Positions 43,741-55,439 of a stretch of 64,000 nt of DNA are shown here, piece after piece. The translations under genes and the position numbers were made by a program. A model generated the notes under the pieces. That model was not told the origin of the DNA and did not search any database. It saw only the letters and a list, made by a program, of their open reading frames with translations. The stretch's first letter is position 1. Each line of letters begins with the position of its first letter. The stretch is from positions 211,961,138-212,025,137 of the forward strand of contig JAUPFV010000001.1 in assembly GCA_036936605.1 (NCBI GenBank). Reading direction: 5' to 3'. Origin of the DNA: Limnanthes douglasii subsp. nivea (lineage: Eukaryota > Streptophyta > Magnoliopsida > Brassicales > Limnanthaceae).

Positions 43741-43887
43741 TACTCTAGGGGTCTCTCTGGGGTCATCAATTTCACCCTCACCTCCAGAAAGCCCCTCAAA
43801 TTGTTATTTTTCGTTGATACGAACTGCCCCCAATGTCCGTGGAGCCAGTGCTGTAGCATAACACTCTCTTGCAACCTTTTGACTGCT

Positions 43888-44652
43888 TCAGAAAACTCCC
43901 ACTTGTCCTTGAACAGCATATTTCAAACATTGGTGGACTGTCGAGGCCACCGCATGCATTCTAGGGAGCCAAGACCTCCCTAAAATAGCATTATAACAAG
44001 TGGGACAATCCACCACAATAAAAAGTATCCTGAACATCTTCTTGAAAGGGCCCTTTCCCAACAAAACTTCCTCTTCGAACTCCCCGATCACATCTGCTGA
44101 GCTCCCAGTGAAGCCCACAAATCTATCCGAATTTTGAATTTCGGCTGGATTTTTCATCTTCTTGTAAGTGGTTAATAAGAGGATATTGGTTGAGCTTCCA
44201 GTATCCACCAAGATTCGTCTTATATCATTGCCCCCAACGGATGCTCCTATGATAACAACATCTTCATGAGGGCCATCTATATCTCTTAAGTCATCTTCAT
44301 TGAAAACAATTAAGGGAAATTGAATTTGTGATTGATAGGAGTTCATGCCTCCTTCTAGCTGGGTGGCTAAAGTATGAACATGCCTCTTCCTCGAAGAAGC
44401 AGTAGAAGCTGTCATAGTATTCCCTCCGAAAATTGTAAGTGACACAAAAAACTTAATGAGCCCGGAGACTGTTTTACAATATTCCTCAATGGCACCCACT
44501 CTATTTTGAGTTGGATTATGATCCAAGTATTCTGATTCTACATCAAATCTTTCGATTATAACCATAGCTCCCTCCGGAACAGCATTGCTTGGACCAACCC
44601 GATGAGCATTATCAGGCCTATTTCCTCCACTTATTTTGACATATGCCCCCAC
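43888..44652 (-). CDS. Tat-like element aspartic protease region
   Basis: Minus strand, 254 codons open. The start contains the end of the GAG zinc-knuckle region; further on, GRDI-like block DVVIIGASVGGNDIRRILVD and the active site VDTGSSTNILLL (D-T-G-S, about residue 157), then FVGFTGSSADVIGE and VVDCPTCYNAILGRSWLPRM, the conserved YN.ILGR.WL at the end of gypsy proteases. The enzyme would cleave the GAG-POL precursor. The frame has no stop inside but is part of a longer polyprotein whose other parts are broken. It ends near 43890, where a shift into the RT frame occurs. Confidence 0.85.
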   Translation of the reverse strand: MGAYVKISGGNRPDNAHRVGPSNAVPEGAMVIIERFDVESEYLDHNPTQNRVGAIEEYCKTVSGLIKFFVSLTIFGGNTMTASTASSRKRHVHTLATQLEGGMNSYQSQIQFPLIVFNEDDLRDIDGPHEDVVIIGASVGGNDIRRILVDTGSSTNILLLTTYKKMKNPAEIQNSDRFVGFTGSSADVIGEFEEEVLLGKGPFKKMFRILFIVVDCPTCYNAILGRSWLPRMHAVASTVHQCLKYAVQGQVGVF

Positions 44653-44659
44653 CTTTCCT

Positions 44660-45020
44660 CTTTCAATTAAGTTCTAAACTTCTTGTTTCAAGGCTATACA
44701 ATCGTCAGTGGTATGACCAGTATCATTATGGTACTGGCAGAAAGAGTTGTTACGATGTTCCCTAGGAGATTGTAGTGCGACCGGCCTTCTATAGTGCACT
44801 TCTTCCTTTGTTTTATCATAAATGGTGGCCACACTTTCTTTTAATTCTGCAAACCACTCTGGTTGAACCCGAGGCCCTCTCTTATTTCTATATTGTTGAC
44901 TCTAGGCAGGTGCAGCTGGCTGAGATTGAGCTTTAGCCCTGTTATGCCCCTGTCCGGTCTCCCTTGCCTTGTTCCCGGACTAATTTTGGTTAGGGTTTGG
45001 TGCAACCGGGGCAGACCTCA
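44660..45020 (-). pseudogene. Tat-like element GAG C-terminal region with zinc knuckle
   Basis: The minus strand reads Gln/Asn-rich sequence, WFAELKESVATIYDKTK, then FCQYHNDTGHTTDDCIALKQ, the CxxxH...GH....C nucleic-acid-binding knuckle typical of this gypsy group, then LIERGKVGAY. Three stops (near 44675, 44905 and 44982) and the lack of a continuing frame mark it as broken. Confidence 0.8.
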
Positions 45021-45021
45021 C

Positions 45022-45818
45022 CTACCTGTGCCCCCTAGTTTTCTTTGTTTCATCAACATTAATTTGCTTTCTGACTTGATTCAACAAACCTCCCCAAGTC
45101 ATGGCTTTCTTTCTGGTCACTGAATCAGCTAAATTTCCAGGGTTTGAGCCTTGTCTCAAGGATGCTATTGCTACTTGCTCGAAGCAATCAGCCAACCCAT
45201 TTTTGGTATTTACAAAATAACTTATGTATTCTTTCAATGATTCGTTTGGTTCTTGGGCACAATGGATTATTGTGTCCCTATTGCCCTTCAACTCTTTACT
45301 CCCAACAAACTGCCTTCGAATGGCCACCCAAAAGGTATCAAAATTCTTGATGCAGCCTTGAGGTATGCTGTTATACCACTTTAGAGCACTCCCCGTAAAG
45401 GATTGGGAGAATGTTCTACAGAGTAACTTGTTGTCATCATCAAAATTCATCATGAAGTTTTTAAATTACTCGAAGTGGTTGTCCGGATCAGTACTGCCAT
45501 CGTACTTCTCCATTTTAGTGTTACCGAACCTCTTAGGGAGATTTCCGGACAGAATCTTGGAAGATAATGGAGATTGTCTCCAATTCCGGCCACGACTGAA
45601 CACAGTATCCTCACATGAGTCTTTGAAGGCTCATGCTCTCTAGCGTTATCGGTATGATGAGCAACTGACGCTTTTGACTTATCTTTCATGCCCATCTTAG
45701 CCTTTTCTGCCCTCAGAGCTTCTATCTCGCCCTTTAATATATCACGCTCCTCGATGGTATACTCATCATTTTCACCCACACTTCAAGCAAGGCTGGTGGT
45801 ACTTCCGGGGCGTCCGGA
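45022..45818 (-). pseudogene. Tat-like element GAG
   Basis: A candidate start at 45818 (MNPDAPEVPPALLE) is followed after a shift by GENDEYTIEERDILKGEIEA, an Arg/Lys-rich stretch, LPKRFG and MEKYDGSTDPDNHFE with a TAA at about 45460, then the capsid block FMMNFDDDNKLLCRTFSQSF, GSALKWYNSIP, FVGSKELKGN, ESLKEYISYFVN and GLADCFEQVAIASLRQG. This is the retrotransposon GAG domain. At least two frameshifts and one stop are present. Its product would form the particle shell. Confidence 0.87.
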
Positions 45819-45879
45819 TTCATTCAAACTGAGTTTTCCTGTTGGTTTCGAATGCTTGATTCAAGCACCGTTGTGCTCC

Positions 45880-45896
45880 TACTGTGGTCGCCAATT
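45880..45896 (-). other. Primer binding site of the Tat-like element
   Basis: Two bases inside the 5' LTR the minus strand reads TGGCGACCACAGTAGG, a TGG-starting primer site of the type found in plant gypsy elements. The cognate tRNA cannot be named with certainty. Confidence 0.7.
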
Positions 45897-46302
45897 TGGT
45901 GAGGTTTATTCTCGTCTGAGGGTAAGTTTGTAATTTTGTTTAGAGTTTGTGGAAGTTTGTAAGTATTTAATGTTTGAGTAGAGAGTAGAGGGAGAATTAA
46001 GCAGCCTGGTTGTATTTAATTTTCATTACCCTCATTTAATGTTGGTGGTTGGCTATATATATCTTTACATTTGGGCCTTATGGGCTTTCGGGTCATGTTT
46101 AATGGACTCGGGTCAAGTTTAAGGACCCATGAGCTCTTAGTAAGAGAGCAGACAGCTTAGTCAAGAAGTGATTAGGTTTTTAAGTACTTTAGTCCTTGTT
46201 CGAACAGTCTAATGGATGAGGTGTTCGAACTGTCCCGTCCGGTTAGATGGTCATTGTCCGAACTGTCCCTGTCTGAAGAGGTAACAGAATCTTGACTCAT
46301 CA
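45897..46302 (-). repeat. 5' LTR of the Tat-like element
   Basis: 406 bp, partner of 36338-36743. The target duplication CCACT follows at 46303-46307. Confidence 0.93.
46054..46062 (-). promoter_or_regulatory. Candidate TATA box in the Tat-like 5' LTR
   Basis: The minus strand has ATATATATA (TATAAATA at the same place in the 3' LTR), mid-LTR and upstream of the primer site. Assigned by position only. Confidence 0.4.
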
Positions 46303-48420
46303 CCACTAATCCTAATGCAAGTTTTTCTAAATTCAAATATCTTATTTCCATGTCTATTAAACGTTTACTATAATAGATTCATTTATGAATCTCATTCTCT
46401 TCACAGACCAAAATAACACTTCAAAAATTATCTGACACTAATAGATACATATATAAAGGTTCTTCTAATTCAACTAAAACTTTTGAACCCATTTATGAAT
46501 TTTAGTGAATGCATGACAATTATCACATGCTTTTGAAATAAAACGAGACAATGCTGATAGGTGGTATGTCAACTTTTGTATATATTTATTAGATGTAGTC
46601 GAGTACATTTAACAATAGTTTTAACTATTTAGGATTAAAATCACTACCCCTCTTATAGATTCTGAACTACAAAAAAATTATAGCTCATACAACCAATGAA
46701 CATTTTGGAGGATTTAATTTCAAATTATATTTCGGAAGCATATGAAAGATTTTGGTAATGTTGTTATTCAATTATACTTGTCTTTTTAGTTTCTAATTAT
46801 ATCATCAACATAAGCTTCTATATATTCCTTAAAATTTCTTTCCAAATAAATGATTAACTAGCCTTTCTTAGGTTGAATCGTCATTTCTTAACCCAAATAA
46901 CATCACTAGATAACAATATAAAATACTTTCTAGTCATAAATTTTGTATAATCTTCATCTTTAGTATGCATCTTATTTGTTTATATCCCGAGCATACATCG
47001 ATGAATGAGAAAAATCTCTAACCCAATGTAACATCCACTAACGGATCAATACGACGTAACAGAAGATGATCATTTGGAAAAACCATATTAGGATATGTAT
47101 AATCTAAGAACATCCTCCACTAGCCATTTTGATTTTTAACCACAACGGCATATGATATCCACATCAAATATTTGAATTCCCTTACATGGTCCAACTTAAG
47201 CAATCTTTCCTCTTTTTTTTATCATAGCTTCAGTTTTTTTACGAAGAAAGACCTTCCTTTTTAAAAATAATTGGTCTTAATTTTTTATAAACATCTAACT
47301 CGCGATAAATTATTAGTTTACTCACTATAGTCAGATCCTTAATATTCTATGTCAAAACATCCAAGATTTTATGATAAAAATAAAAATAAATTACCATTTT
47401 TATCAAAATTTAAAATTTAAATAACTTCCTATTTTTATTAACTTTATTTCTATAATTTCAATGTTAGTTACATCTTTTACTAGTATTGTTACTTACAAAT
47501 CATCTCAAGGCTCATCAACCTCTTCCACTCGAATTTTCACTAGAGGCTAATCTTTTTTTATAAGATGTTAATTTATGTACTCTATAATTGTTATGGATGA
47601 TGTTAGTTAGATTAAGAGACATTAAATAACAATTACTCTCTGACTTCTTCTAAAAATCTAACATGATTTTTCAAAAAATATATGACATATTGTTGATAAG
47701 ATGAAGCCATTGCATCTGTTTTATGCAACCATGGATGACCTGAAAGTGTATTGTATGAACTTGGTGTATCAACTATCATAAACAATGTTTTTATTATTTT
47801 TAAGTATGACAGATACCAACCGTCATCGGCAGTTCTACCCCACCAACACACATAGTCTACCTTTATACAAAACTCATTGAAGTCCTTTAAGTTTTCTCAA
47901 ATAGAGATATATCAATCATTTGTTCATAACTGTTTTTATACAAAACGTTAGCCAAAATTATATATCAATCATAAGCTTTCTAGCTTTTATTCTACAATAT
48001 CTAAAGGAACCAACAAAACATCCTCGTGTGGAGTTATTCCCCTTTTAAATCATCATATCAAAAATTAAAAACATGTTTAAAAGTTTCTTTACATGTAATG
48101 ATATTTCATCAATATGCACTTTCAGATCACGTATATACCTTTTTCTAGACTTAGTTAAGGTTCCAACTAAAGTATTATCTCTAGATATGGTACACAACTC
48201 TTATTTATTATCATGATTATTTTCTAAGTAATTTAGTTTCTCATTATCTCTGGATTTTTTTATCATCTTTATTAACTTTTGTTTGGACACAATTTGATTA
48301 CTAGAATGTTCGTCCTTATCTTCACCTCTTTTTAATTCATTTTCTTTATTTTGAATTATATTTTCATTCAAACATAAATTCAATTTATCTTTAATATCCT
48401 TAGTCATTACTTATAAATTT
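46303..48420 (-). pseudogene. Gypsy-C protease, RT and start of RNase H, right part
   Basis: Minus strand, from right to left. Protease end: MIVDTPSSYNTLSGHPWLHK at 47851-47633 (compare YN.ILGRPWLH). RT pieces at 47200-46760: a KNQNG.WRMFLDYT block, a SFIDVCSGYKQI block, LFGLRND, EAYVDDIIRN (catalytic YVDD at 46803-46814) and NLKLNPPKCS. RNase H start: IDMEIRYLNLEKLALGLV at 46303-46360. The rest continues at 35900-36337 across the Tat-like insertion. Stops are frequent. 47870-48420 is upstream GAG-like Lys/Asn-rich sequence (48407-48201), less certain. Confidence 0.8.
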
Positions 48421-49213
48421 AATAAATTAACACTTTAGACGCATGTTCCATCATTTTTCTTCTCTCGTCGTCTCTACATATTTGCAACAATTTTAATCTA
48501 TTTTGCTTTTATCGCAATTCATTTACTATATTTCTAAAGTATTCAAATCAACGAACACTTGAGGATTTCTTTCATTACCAAACATATTACCTTATATTTT
48601 AGATGCAATAGCTCAAAGATACATGAACAACACTGGAGAATTACCTCATATTTTATTTTCTCACAAGCTTGCGAAATAATGTTAGTATTTCGTGTGTTAA
48701 CAAATGGTGATCTACGGGCACCTTGTATTTTTTTCCCATAAATTGGAAACGTAATGTTAATATTTGCTGTATTAACAATGAGAAATCTATGGTTACTTTT
48801 TACTTCAGTATCTTCACAAGTTTTAGATATTCATGATGCTTCTACTGGTAGAACTTTTTTTGTTACTTCTAGTAATCAATTAGGTGTTGGTTTTATATTT
48901 ACTAAAATTCATTCTTTCTATGAAATTATAAGTTTCCATTTTGAGATGATTTCGTAATCGTTCATTTATTTTGAAACTCATGCGTGTATAAGAAACCTAC
49001 AAAATCATCTTACTTTACGAAGTTGGCCATGATCCACATGGAAGTAGGAATGGAAGTAAGTCTATACTCATTACTTGTTTGGTTCTATATATACTCTGTT
49101 AATTATGATTTTTTTGTGCATCATGATTATGAAACGTCTTTTTGTAGTTGTTCATGACCATTATACAAAGCTATTTCAAAGTAGCAAGAACTAAAGGTTG
49201 ATCTTCAAATAAA
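48421..49213. other. Region without a recognised gene
   Basis: AT-rich. Two short plus-strand open frames (48559-48741, 48754-48957) show no known motif. They share a GTTAGTATTTCGTGT / GTTAATATTTGCTGT stretch that suggests a worn duplication. Confidence 0.45.
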
Positions 49214-49627
49214 AGTTAAGGTTGAAGTGTGCTTGAAGCCTAAGCCTAAATTTCACTCAATATTGAAGGTTGAACGTGATGCTAAGATTAGTTCTAATAG
49301 TGGTCGTAAACTAATTTGGAATTATAGTGGAGAAAATGTTAGGAATACGGGAGTTAAGGTTGAAGTGTAGTTGAAGCCTAAGCCTAAATTTCACTCAATA
49401 TTGAAGGATGAACGTGATTCTAAGATTAGTTCTAATAGTGGTCGTAAACTAATTTGGAATTATAGTGGAGAAAATGTTAGGAATATGGGAGTTAAGGTTG
49501 AAGTGTAGTTGAAGCCTAAGCCTAAATTTCACTCAATATTGAAGGATGAACGTGATGCTAAGATTAGTTCTAATAATGTTCGTAAACTAATTTGGAATTG
49601 TAGTGGAGAAAATGTTAGGAATATGGG
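49214..49627. repeat. Tandem array, 3 x 138 bp, codon-length unit
   Basis: Units at 49214-49351, 49352-49489 and 49490-49627 differ at only a few bases. The unit is 46 codons. On the plus strand one frame reads VKVEV, a stop (TAG; a TGC Cys codon in unit 1), LKPKPKFHSILK, ERDSKISSNSGRKLIWNYSG and ENVRNMG. Only this one stop per unit interrupts it, at the same place in units 2 and 3. No known protein recognised. Confidence 0.93.
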
Positions 49628-49637
49628 TGTTGTCAAT

Positions 49638-49866
49638 ATGAGGGTCCGGTCTGCATATTCCACCTCCGTATATAATTAAGAACAACACGATCTCAACACT
49701 AGTATGGTGTTGTCTGCTTTGGCACTTGAAGGCCCGCACGACTTTACTTTTGGTCCACTTCCAAAAGTCATCATACTAGTTCAGATATGTTCTTACTTAT
49801 ATACCATTGATCCTTCCCATGTTTAACCGATGTGGGGTGTGGGACTTTGGTCGCCAGCCGAACATA
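49638..49866 (-). mobile_element. Solo LTR of the TRIM-like family
   Basis: On the minus strand: TGTTCGGCTGGCGACCAAAG, then CATCGGTTAAACATGGGAAG, ATCAATGGTATATAAGTAAG, a GACTTTTGGAAGTGGACC block and a ...TATATACGGAGG end. This matches the LTRs at 23716-23893 and 24238-24475. No internal region and no second LTR are present, so it is a solo LTR. It begins right where the 138-bp array ends. The exact ends are uncertain by a few bases. Confidence 0.75.
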
Positions 49867-51028
49867 TAACATGCTGAAATCCAATTTTTTAGAGTGGATA
49901 GTAGAATAATCATATGTTTAAGGTAAATATGAATTCAAATTCATTAAAAACCAACATGATGATCTTATTAAACCTTAAGCATGTACCGTTTAAAGAATGT
50001 GTTAAAGCTGAAATGAATTTGCGTTCCTCGCAATAAATTCGTTAAAAACCAACATGATGATCTTTTTAAATCTTAAGCATGTTCAATCAAATTTTCCATA
50101 TTTAGGAATATAAAATTGACGGAAATACGTTCCTCGCAATAAATATCACGACACATCGGATGGATATGAAAATAGGCCAAGGCCATTATTCAGTTACAAT
50201 ATTGTGGAATTACAAAAATTAATCATAATACATTGATAATCAAGATGGATCATTGATTACATTGTAAATTTCTTTTAAATCTAAAAGATTGACTAGGCTG
50301 AGTTGAAATTTGAGTCTTCAATGAGCTTTATTTATTGACTTTAGGTTTGAGAAGATATGTTTGAATCAGCTTTAAATTGATGGAATCTTGAAGTTGGTCT
50401 TCCAAAGATTTAAACTGCAATTGAAAGAGATATATTGTGAGGACATGTAAAGAAGAGTTAGTAGTAAGAGTTAATTTGGTAACCATCTCTCATTCGATTC
50501 GAAGGTATCCCAAGTTGAGGCTATCTAAAAAAAATAAAAGAATTACCCTTAGCCTCAATCAAGGTATAATTGCAATTGGATTTGTAATTTTGAGAGCATT
50601 TGGCCAACTAATCTGTTGCGCAATTTTCTTCTATATAAATGAGCTTAATGGTCATACTAGGTTTTATAATGTATAAAGTTTTATAAGGTTTAAAGAGGGT
50701 TAAAAGTTTCTTGAAACTGAATCAAAATGCTTCCGTTTTGGGTTTTACCTAATAGAATATCTCTTATATGGTTGTTTTAGATCCAAATGAGCCTTTTTCT
50801 ACCTCTAAAAATTGAAACAAATTATTGTGACTTGCTCAGAGGTTGATGCTGACTCTTCTAAATTTATTGTCTTTGTTGAGAAACCTAATATTCTTCTATA
50901 ACTTTTTTTTGTAGTGGATCAATTTGGAATCTGTTGTAATACTAATTTTTTGAACCAAAGTCCACAAATTGGAGCACGTTTCAACTAATTTTTTACTTTT
51001 CATCTTTTTTTTTTTAATTTGGAAACAC
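49867..51028. other. Region without a recognised gene
   Basis: No protein match. Near 49937-50000 and 50035-50160 short stretches (AAAAACCAACATGATGATCTT and CGTTCCTCGCAATAAAT, each listed in part) recur, pointing to a worn duplication of about 100 bp. Confidence 0.45.
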
Positions 51029-51112
51029 TATTAGTACGAAGGTTTACTATGTTTAGTATTAGTACGAAGGTTTACTATGTTTACTATTAGTACGAAGGTT
51101 TACTATGTTTTG
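51029..51112. repeat. Tandem repeat, 3 x 28 bp
   Basis: Units start at 51029, 51057 and 51085 with TATTAGTACGAAGGTTTACT. The copies are nearly identical. Confidence 0.92.
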
Positions 51113-51232
51113 TTGTTTTCTCTTTTTAATTTGTGCAAGTTATGTTTCTATGCCTTTCTCACCAATCATATAGCCCAAAAAGATTCCCAAACCTCGCACC
51201 AAATGCACAGCTTTATAGATTATGTTTTAAAA

Positions 51233-51420
51233 TGTTAGAATTGGTGTGTGAGTGTGTGAACCGACCTCACGGACTAGCGAGATGTTGTCCGCTTCGCGCT
51301 CGTAGGCGCGCACGGATTTTCTCTTGGGTGTACTCCCAAAAGGCCTCTTACTAGTTGAAGTGGGCTCACACTTATATACACTCTTTTATGTTCCTTGTTA
51401 GCAATGTGGGATTGGGGATC
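51233..51420 (-). mobile_element. Solo LTR-like copy of a second TRIM-type family
   Basis: On the minus strand: CCCACATTGCTAACAAGGAA, TATATAAGTGTGAGCCCACT, an AACTAGTAAGAGGCCTTTTG block, a GC-rich stretch with GCGCGCCTACGAGCGCGAAG, and an end in TCTAACA (TGTTAGA on plus at 51233). The layout (CCCACAT, TATATAAG, AACTAGTA.GAGGCCTTTTGG) parallels the TRIM-like LTRs at 23.2-24.5 kb, but the sequence is distinct. No partner LTR was seen. Confidence 0.6.
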
Positions 51421-53374
51421 CTCTATGGGATGAAGTGTATTCTTCAAATAAAATTACTCTGCTAATGTGTACAAAAGTTTCGTCTAGGTCAGCCTATTGG
51501 TTCTTATCTTGAATGCCAATGACCAACATATTATAAATATAGTCTATTAAGTTTTGCCAAGTCTATTGTAAATGTTTTACTGACCAGTCTTTTATATGTA
51601 ACGAAAACATTATTAGCCCAAAAAGTGTAACTTCATAAAAATGAAGTCATTTATCGATGATGAATGTACTTTTTAACAATGTATTGATTGTGGGACTTAG
51701 CATGTTATGCGAATCTAATTACATCATGAACACGTAATGAAAACATGTCTAGATTCTATAGCAAGCAATTTAATAACTTTTACGAGATGTTAGCTAGTAT
51801 GTCTCAATCAATGCTACAAATTTATCTTTCTTCCATCTGAATGTTTTTTTACCTTTCCCAGGACTCAATTAGGTGGGACGCCTGTCTATGATCATCTATA
51901 TCATCAAGGAATACTAGAGTTTCAATTGCTTTGTATCTTTTAGGATCTACAAAATCTGCATTAATATTCTTTTGAAGTTTTATAGTTTTCTCTCGTCACT
52001 GTACTTTTTCATTCTCTATGTACGTAAGGGACTGATGCACTGTTGTGACGACCTCATACATATTTCTCAACCCCTTCATTTCTAAAATTATATTGTGCAA
52101 AGAAGGTGTATGATACACCGTGTATCAACACTATCAAGAACAAAAATTCTACATTTTTCTTAAACTATGGTTTTCCTCTAACAACCACCAAGCTCAAGTC
52201 TCCTATGATTTATCCACATACTCCAGTAAACCTAGTCAAAATCCTTAGATATGGAAGTAGAATTGATGAACCTTCTATTTTGTCATAACTTCTCTTGAAC
52301 AAGATGTTGTAATAAACTTATTGTGTCTATCATGACTCTCTTCACCTCTGCACATAGTATGTCTACCGTGATTATCAATTTATTTTCATAAAGTGTTGTA
52401 GCTCTTCCTAAATCATCATTAGTAACACCCAACATCAAGTAAAGGGTTCATTTATAAGTGGGATGATGTTAAGGCCCTGGTACTGCAACTTTAAATCATC
52501 TACGTGTCTATTTCTGGTGTTATTAGTAATCGATTAGAGCGAGTCACTTCTGAGAATCCTTTCTATTGATGATATCATTGTTTTCTAAAACAATTGGAGA
52601 TGCAAATTACGTAGTCGGGGGTTGACATTTAGTATAACATGTCTTGGATCATTCAACAGCTTTTTTTTACAAACTATGAAAGATTACATTCGTTAATAAT
52701 GTTTTGAATCTCATATTTCAAAGCCTAATATTCTCGTGTGTATTGTCTAACATCATTCTAAAGTTTGAAAAATGTTATTTTATTTCAATGTCTAATATTC
52801 TCCATGATGGAATTTAGAGTTAGCACGAGCCACCAAAAGGGGTTCATTCACGTATGCCAAAAAATGCTGGTAAGGAAAAGTAGTTGCAATTCCTTGAATT
52901 ACACTCTCTCCATCCATTTTGGATCTTATATTATTTATAAAATTTTATTTAGTTCTCCGCATGTGCCAAAAATTCTTAGAATTTAGTGTTTTTTCTTCAT
53001 AACATACTCTGTCAAAAGTGTCGCCATAACTTATAGTGTATCCGCGACAAAGACCACTAAGAGTCATGGCAACCTTGCAAGTTATGATCTGTTTTAACAA
53101 GTTTTCGGGTGTAAAGTTTTAATTTCACCTCCGGCCTCTTCATACAGTGGATTATATAGTTATCATCTCGCCCGAGGACTCGAGAGCCAACAACTTGATT
53201 CTTTTAAAATATTTTGTAACATCTTGAATTGTTTTCTCTAGTTTGGAGAAATGTTGATGAAACTAGTTAAAGAACTACTTCTGACTGTCATGAAAAATGC
53301 CATGCACGTGACTTGGTCGTCTCATGCGAAATACATATTTTGCTGTTAAATTAACTCTTATGAATACTAATAGT
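51421..53374. other. Region without a recognised gene
   Basis: AT-rich, about 2 kb; no protein similarity recognised on either strand. Short open frames at 52106 and 52765 have no motifs. Confidence 0.45.
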
Positions 53375-54254
53375 CTGGTACACCTAGGCCAAAACCGATA
53401 TACAATGAAACAAAACTATGAAAGAAAAATTTAAATACCATGTTCACGATGAAGCAACAAAATAAAGATAACATAATTAAACGAAACACATAAGATTATA
53501 TTTAACGTGGTTCGGATTGTGAATAAATACTACATCCACAAGTAACATACACTCTTTGTATTTTAAAATAGGTTATAGAAAGACTTTCAAGCACAAAGAA
53601 CTCAGTCACTTTTTGTAGCAAAAGCTAACATGATTCATATAACCCTCTCTTGAATATTTATCTTTCACCTCACTTATCTTTCAAAAATCTAGAGTTATTG
53701 TCGATATTTTTGAAACTATGCAACTCAAAAATCATATCATGGATGCATTGTATAACAATATCTTCTTCTGTTTATAGGTTTAAGGAGAAATCTAATTCTT
53801 CATAAGACCCTTTAGATTAAATCTCATTAATAAATACCCAAATAACTCATACTTCATTAAAATATAAAACCTTATTAATAGAAAAATATAAGTAGTATAA
53901 AAGATCCAATTAATATAAGAAATCTAATTTGTATATAAAACTCACGATACAAGACTTAATTAACATAGGATACCTAACAAATATAATACTTTTCCATTAG
54001 CCCATGGTGTTATGGTCCACCTTGCTTCGTACCCACCGCCGTTGGGCCATCCTGATTCGACTCAACGCATATTTCCTTCCACCTAATGGTCACCAGTCTT
54101 TGACATCTTTCCTCAAACCTTATGATCAATCAATATTTTTGTAACTAAGTCACTGATCGATTAGTAAAGACTTTCAACAATTCCTTCTTATACATATAAC
54201 GACATATCAAAAACTCATGTAGTCCTACAATTATACCTTTATTGAAGATTTACA
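53375..54254 (-). repeat. 3' LTR of copia-3
   Basis: About 880 bp, matching 58043-58886 in ordered blocks with many substitutions and small indels. Ends uncertain. Confidence 0.65.
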
Positions 54255-54670
54255 TCTAGCATGAACATAATACTTCTCTATCTATGATTATAATAAATCT
54301 AGTATTCGCTGCACCCAATTCTATAATCTTTAGAGACAAGCTCACCTACATCCCAGATGCACAAGTCTCGTGAAAATCGTGAGCTTTGAAATTAGAAATA
54401 CCTTGGTGAGAGCATGCAAATTGTTTTTTTTTTGCTAGAAATCTTGGCCACGTTTACTTGCTCATTCTCCACCATGTATGAGATAAAGTGAAACTTAATC
54501 TCTACATGTTTAATTCTTTCCTATAACTTAGAATTTCTCATCAAATGAATAATAGTAGTATCGTCACAAAACATGACCACATATGTCTTCACACCAGTAA
54601 GTACGCTTAACAATCCCTTTAGCCAAATCGGTTCTTTCATGTCTTTTTATAGGAGCTATATACTTAGCTT

Positions 54671-55210
54671 TCATAGATAACAACACAATAACCTTTTGTA
54701 TACAAGACTTATAGTTATCACTCCTCCAAGAGCACTAAAGAGATAACCCAAAGTAGACTTTCTTATGTCAAGACAACCTACATGATCAAAATCCATATAC
54801 CATTTCACCTTTACATTAATTGTATCATTCTTATGATAACACAACCGTACAGCTGCCGATACTTTCAAGTATCTTATGAGCCAAATGAGTGCATTCAAAT
54901 GTGGTTTTCTCAAATTAGACAGGAATCTTCTCAAAACACTTACATTGTAGGCAAAATCATTTCTCTTGCAAATCATATCATACATAATGTTACCAATAAT
55001 ATTTGCATAAATTATCTAAAACATATACTTCTTATCCCTTATTTCTGATAGAGTCGCACTGAGTTTGAATTGGGAACAAATGGCAGTTCAAACCAATTTT
55101 GGTCATAGCATCTTCCATAGCCTTATTCTCGATCTCTCTTTTATGATAAGTCTTGATTGCTGCAATCTGCCTCATATCTCTTCCAGCTACTAGTATGTCT
55201 CCCCATTCTA
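54671..55210 (-). pseudogene. Copia-3 RT end and RNase H
   Basis: Minus strand: ILVAGRDMRQI (the segment after the copia YVDD, whose first residues here read EWGD), then IGNIMYDMICKRNDFAYNVS, VLRRFLSNLRKPHLNALIWL, IRYLKVSAAVRLCYHKND, WYMDFDHVGCLDIRKSTLGY and LFSALGGVITISL. This matches the copia pattern (SLMYAMVCTRPDI..AV...SR....P...HW.AVK.ILRYLKGT..LG L.Y, DSD.AGD.D.RRST.GY.F...G..ISW). The RNase H Asp (DSDYAG type) reads DFDHVG. Stops lie between the segments. Confidence 0.82.
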
Positions 55211-55439
55211 GTATACACGATTGTCGTAGTAGCTATGAATACACTTATTAGATGATATTATATCACGGCATCGACGATTGTTGAACACAAAGATGGGCCT
55301 TTTCCATAAACACACATAACCCTCATTCCCCAATTTAAACCACTTAATTGACACATGTAAATTTTCTCTTAAAATTCACCATACATGTAGAAAATAGTTA
55401 TATCCGTTTTATCTCACTCATATAGCAAAAATTAACAGT

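Larger units (their letters stand above)
36338..46302 (-). mobile_element. Ty3/gypsy LTR retrotransposon, Tat-like, with an antisense gene
   Basis: This 9.97-kb element has LTRs of 406 bp (36338-36743 and 45897-46302), ends TGGTGA...TCATCA, target duplication CCACT on both sides, and a TGGCGACC-type primer site. On the minus strand it carries GAG, protease, RT, RNase H and integrase in gypsy order. A plus-strand gene of about 3 kb fills the space between integrase and the 3' LTR, an arrangement known from the Tat/Grande group. The LTRs differ at about 13 of 406 positions by eye, the least of the three full-length LTR pairs here, so it is the youngest. Stops, frameshifts and a lost integrase Asp make it non-autonomous. 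Confidence 0.93.

Noticed and set aside
43711..43983. Plus-strand frames over the RT and protease region
   Set aside because: Mirror frames of well supported minus-strand pol.
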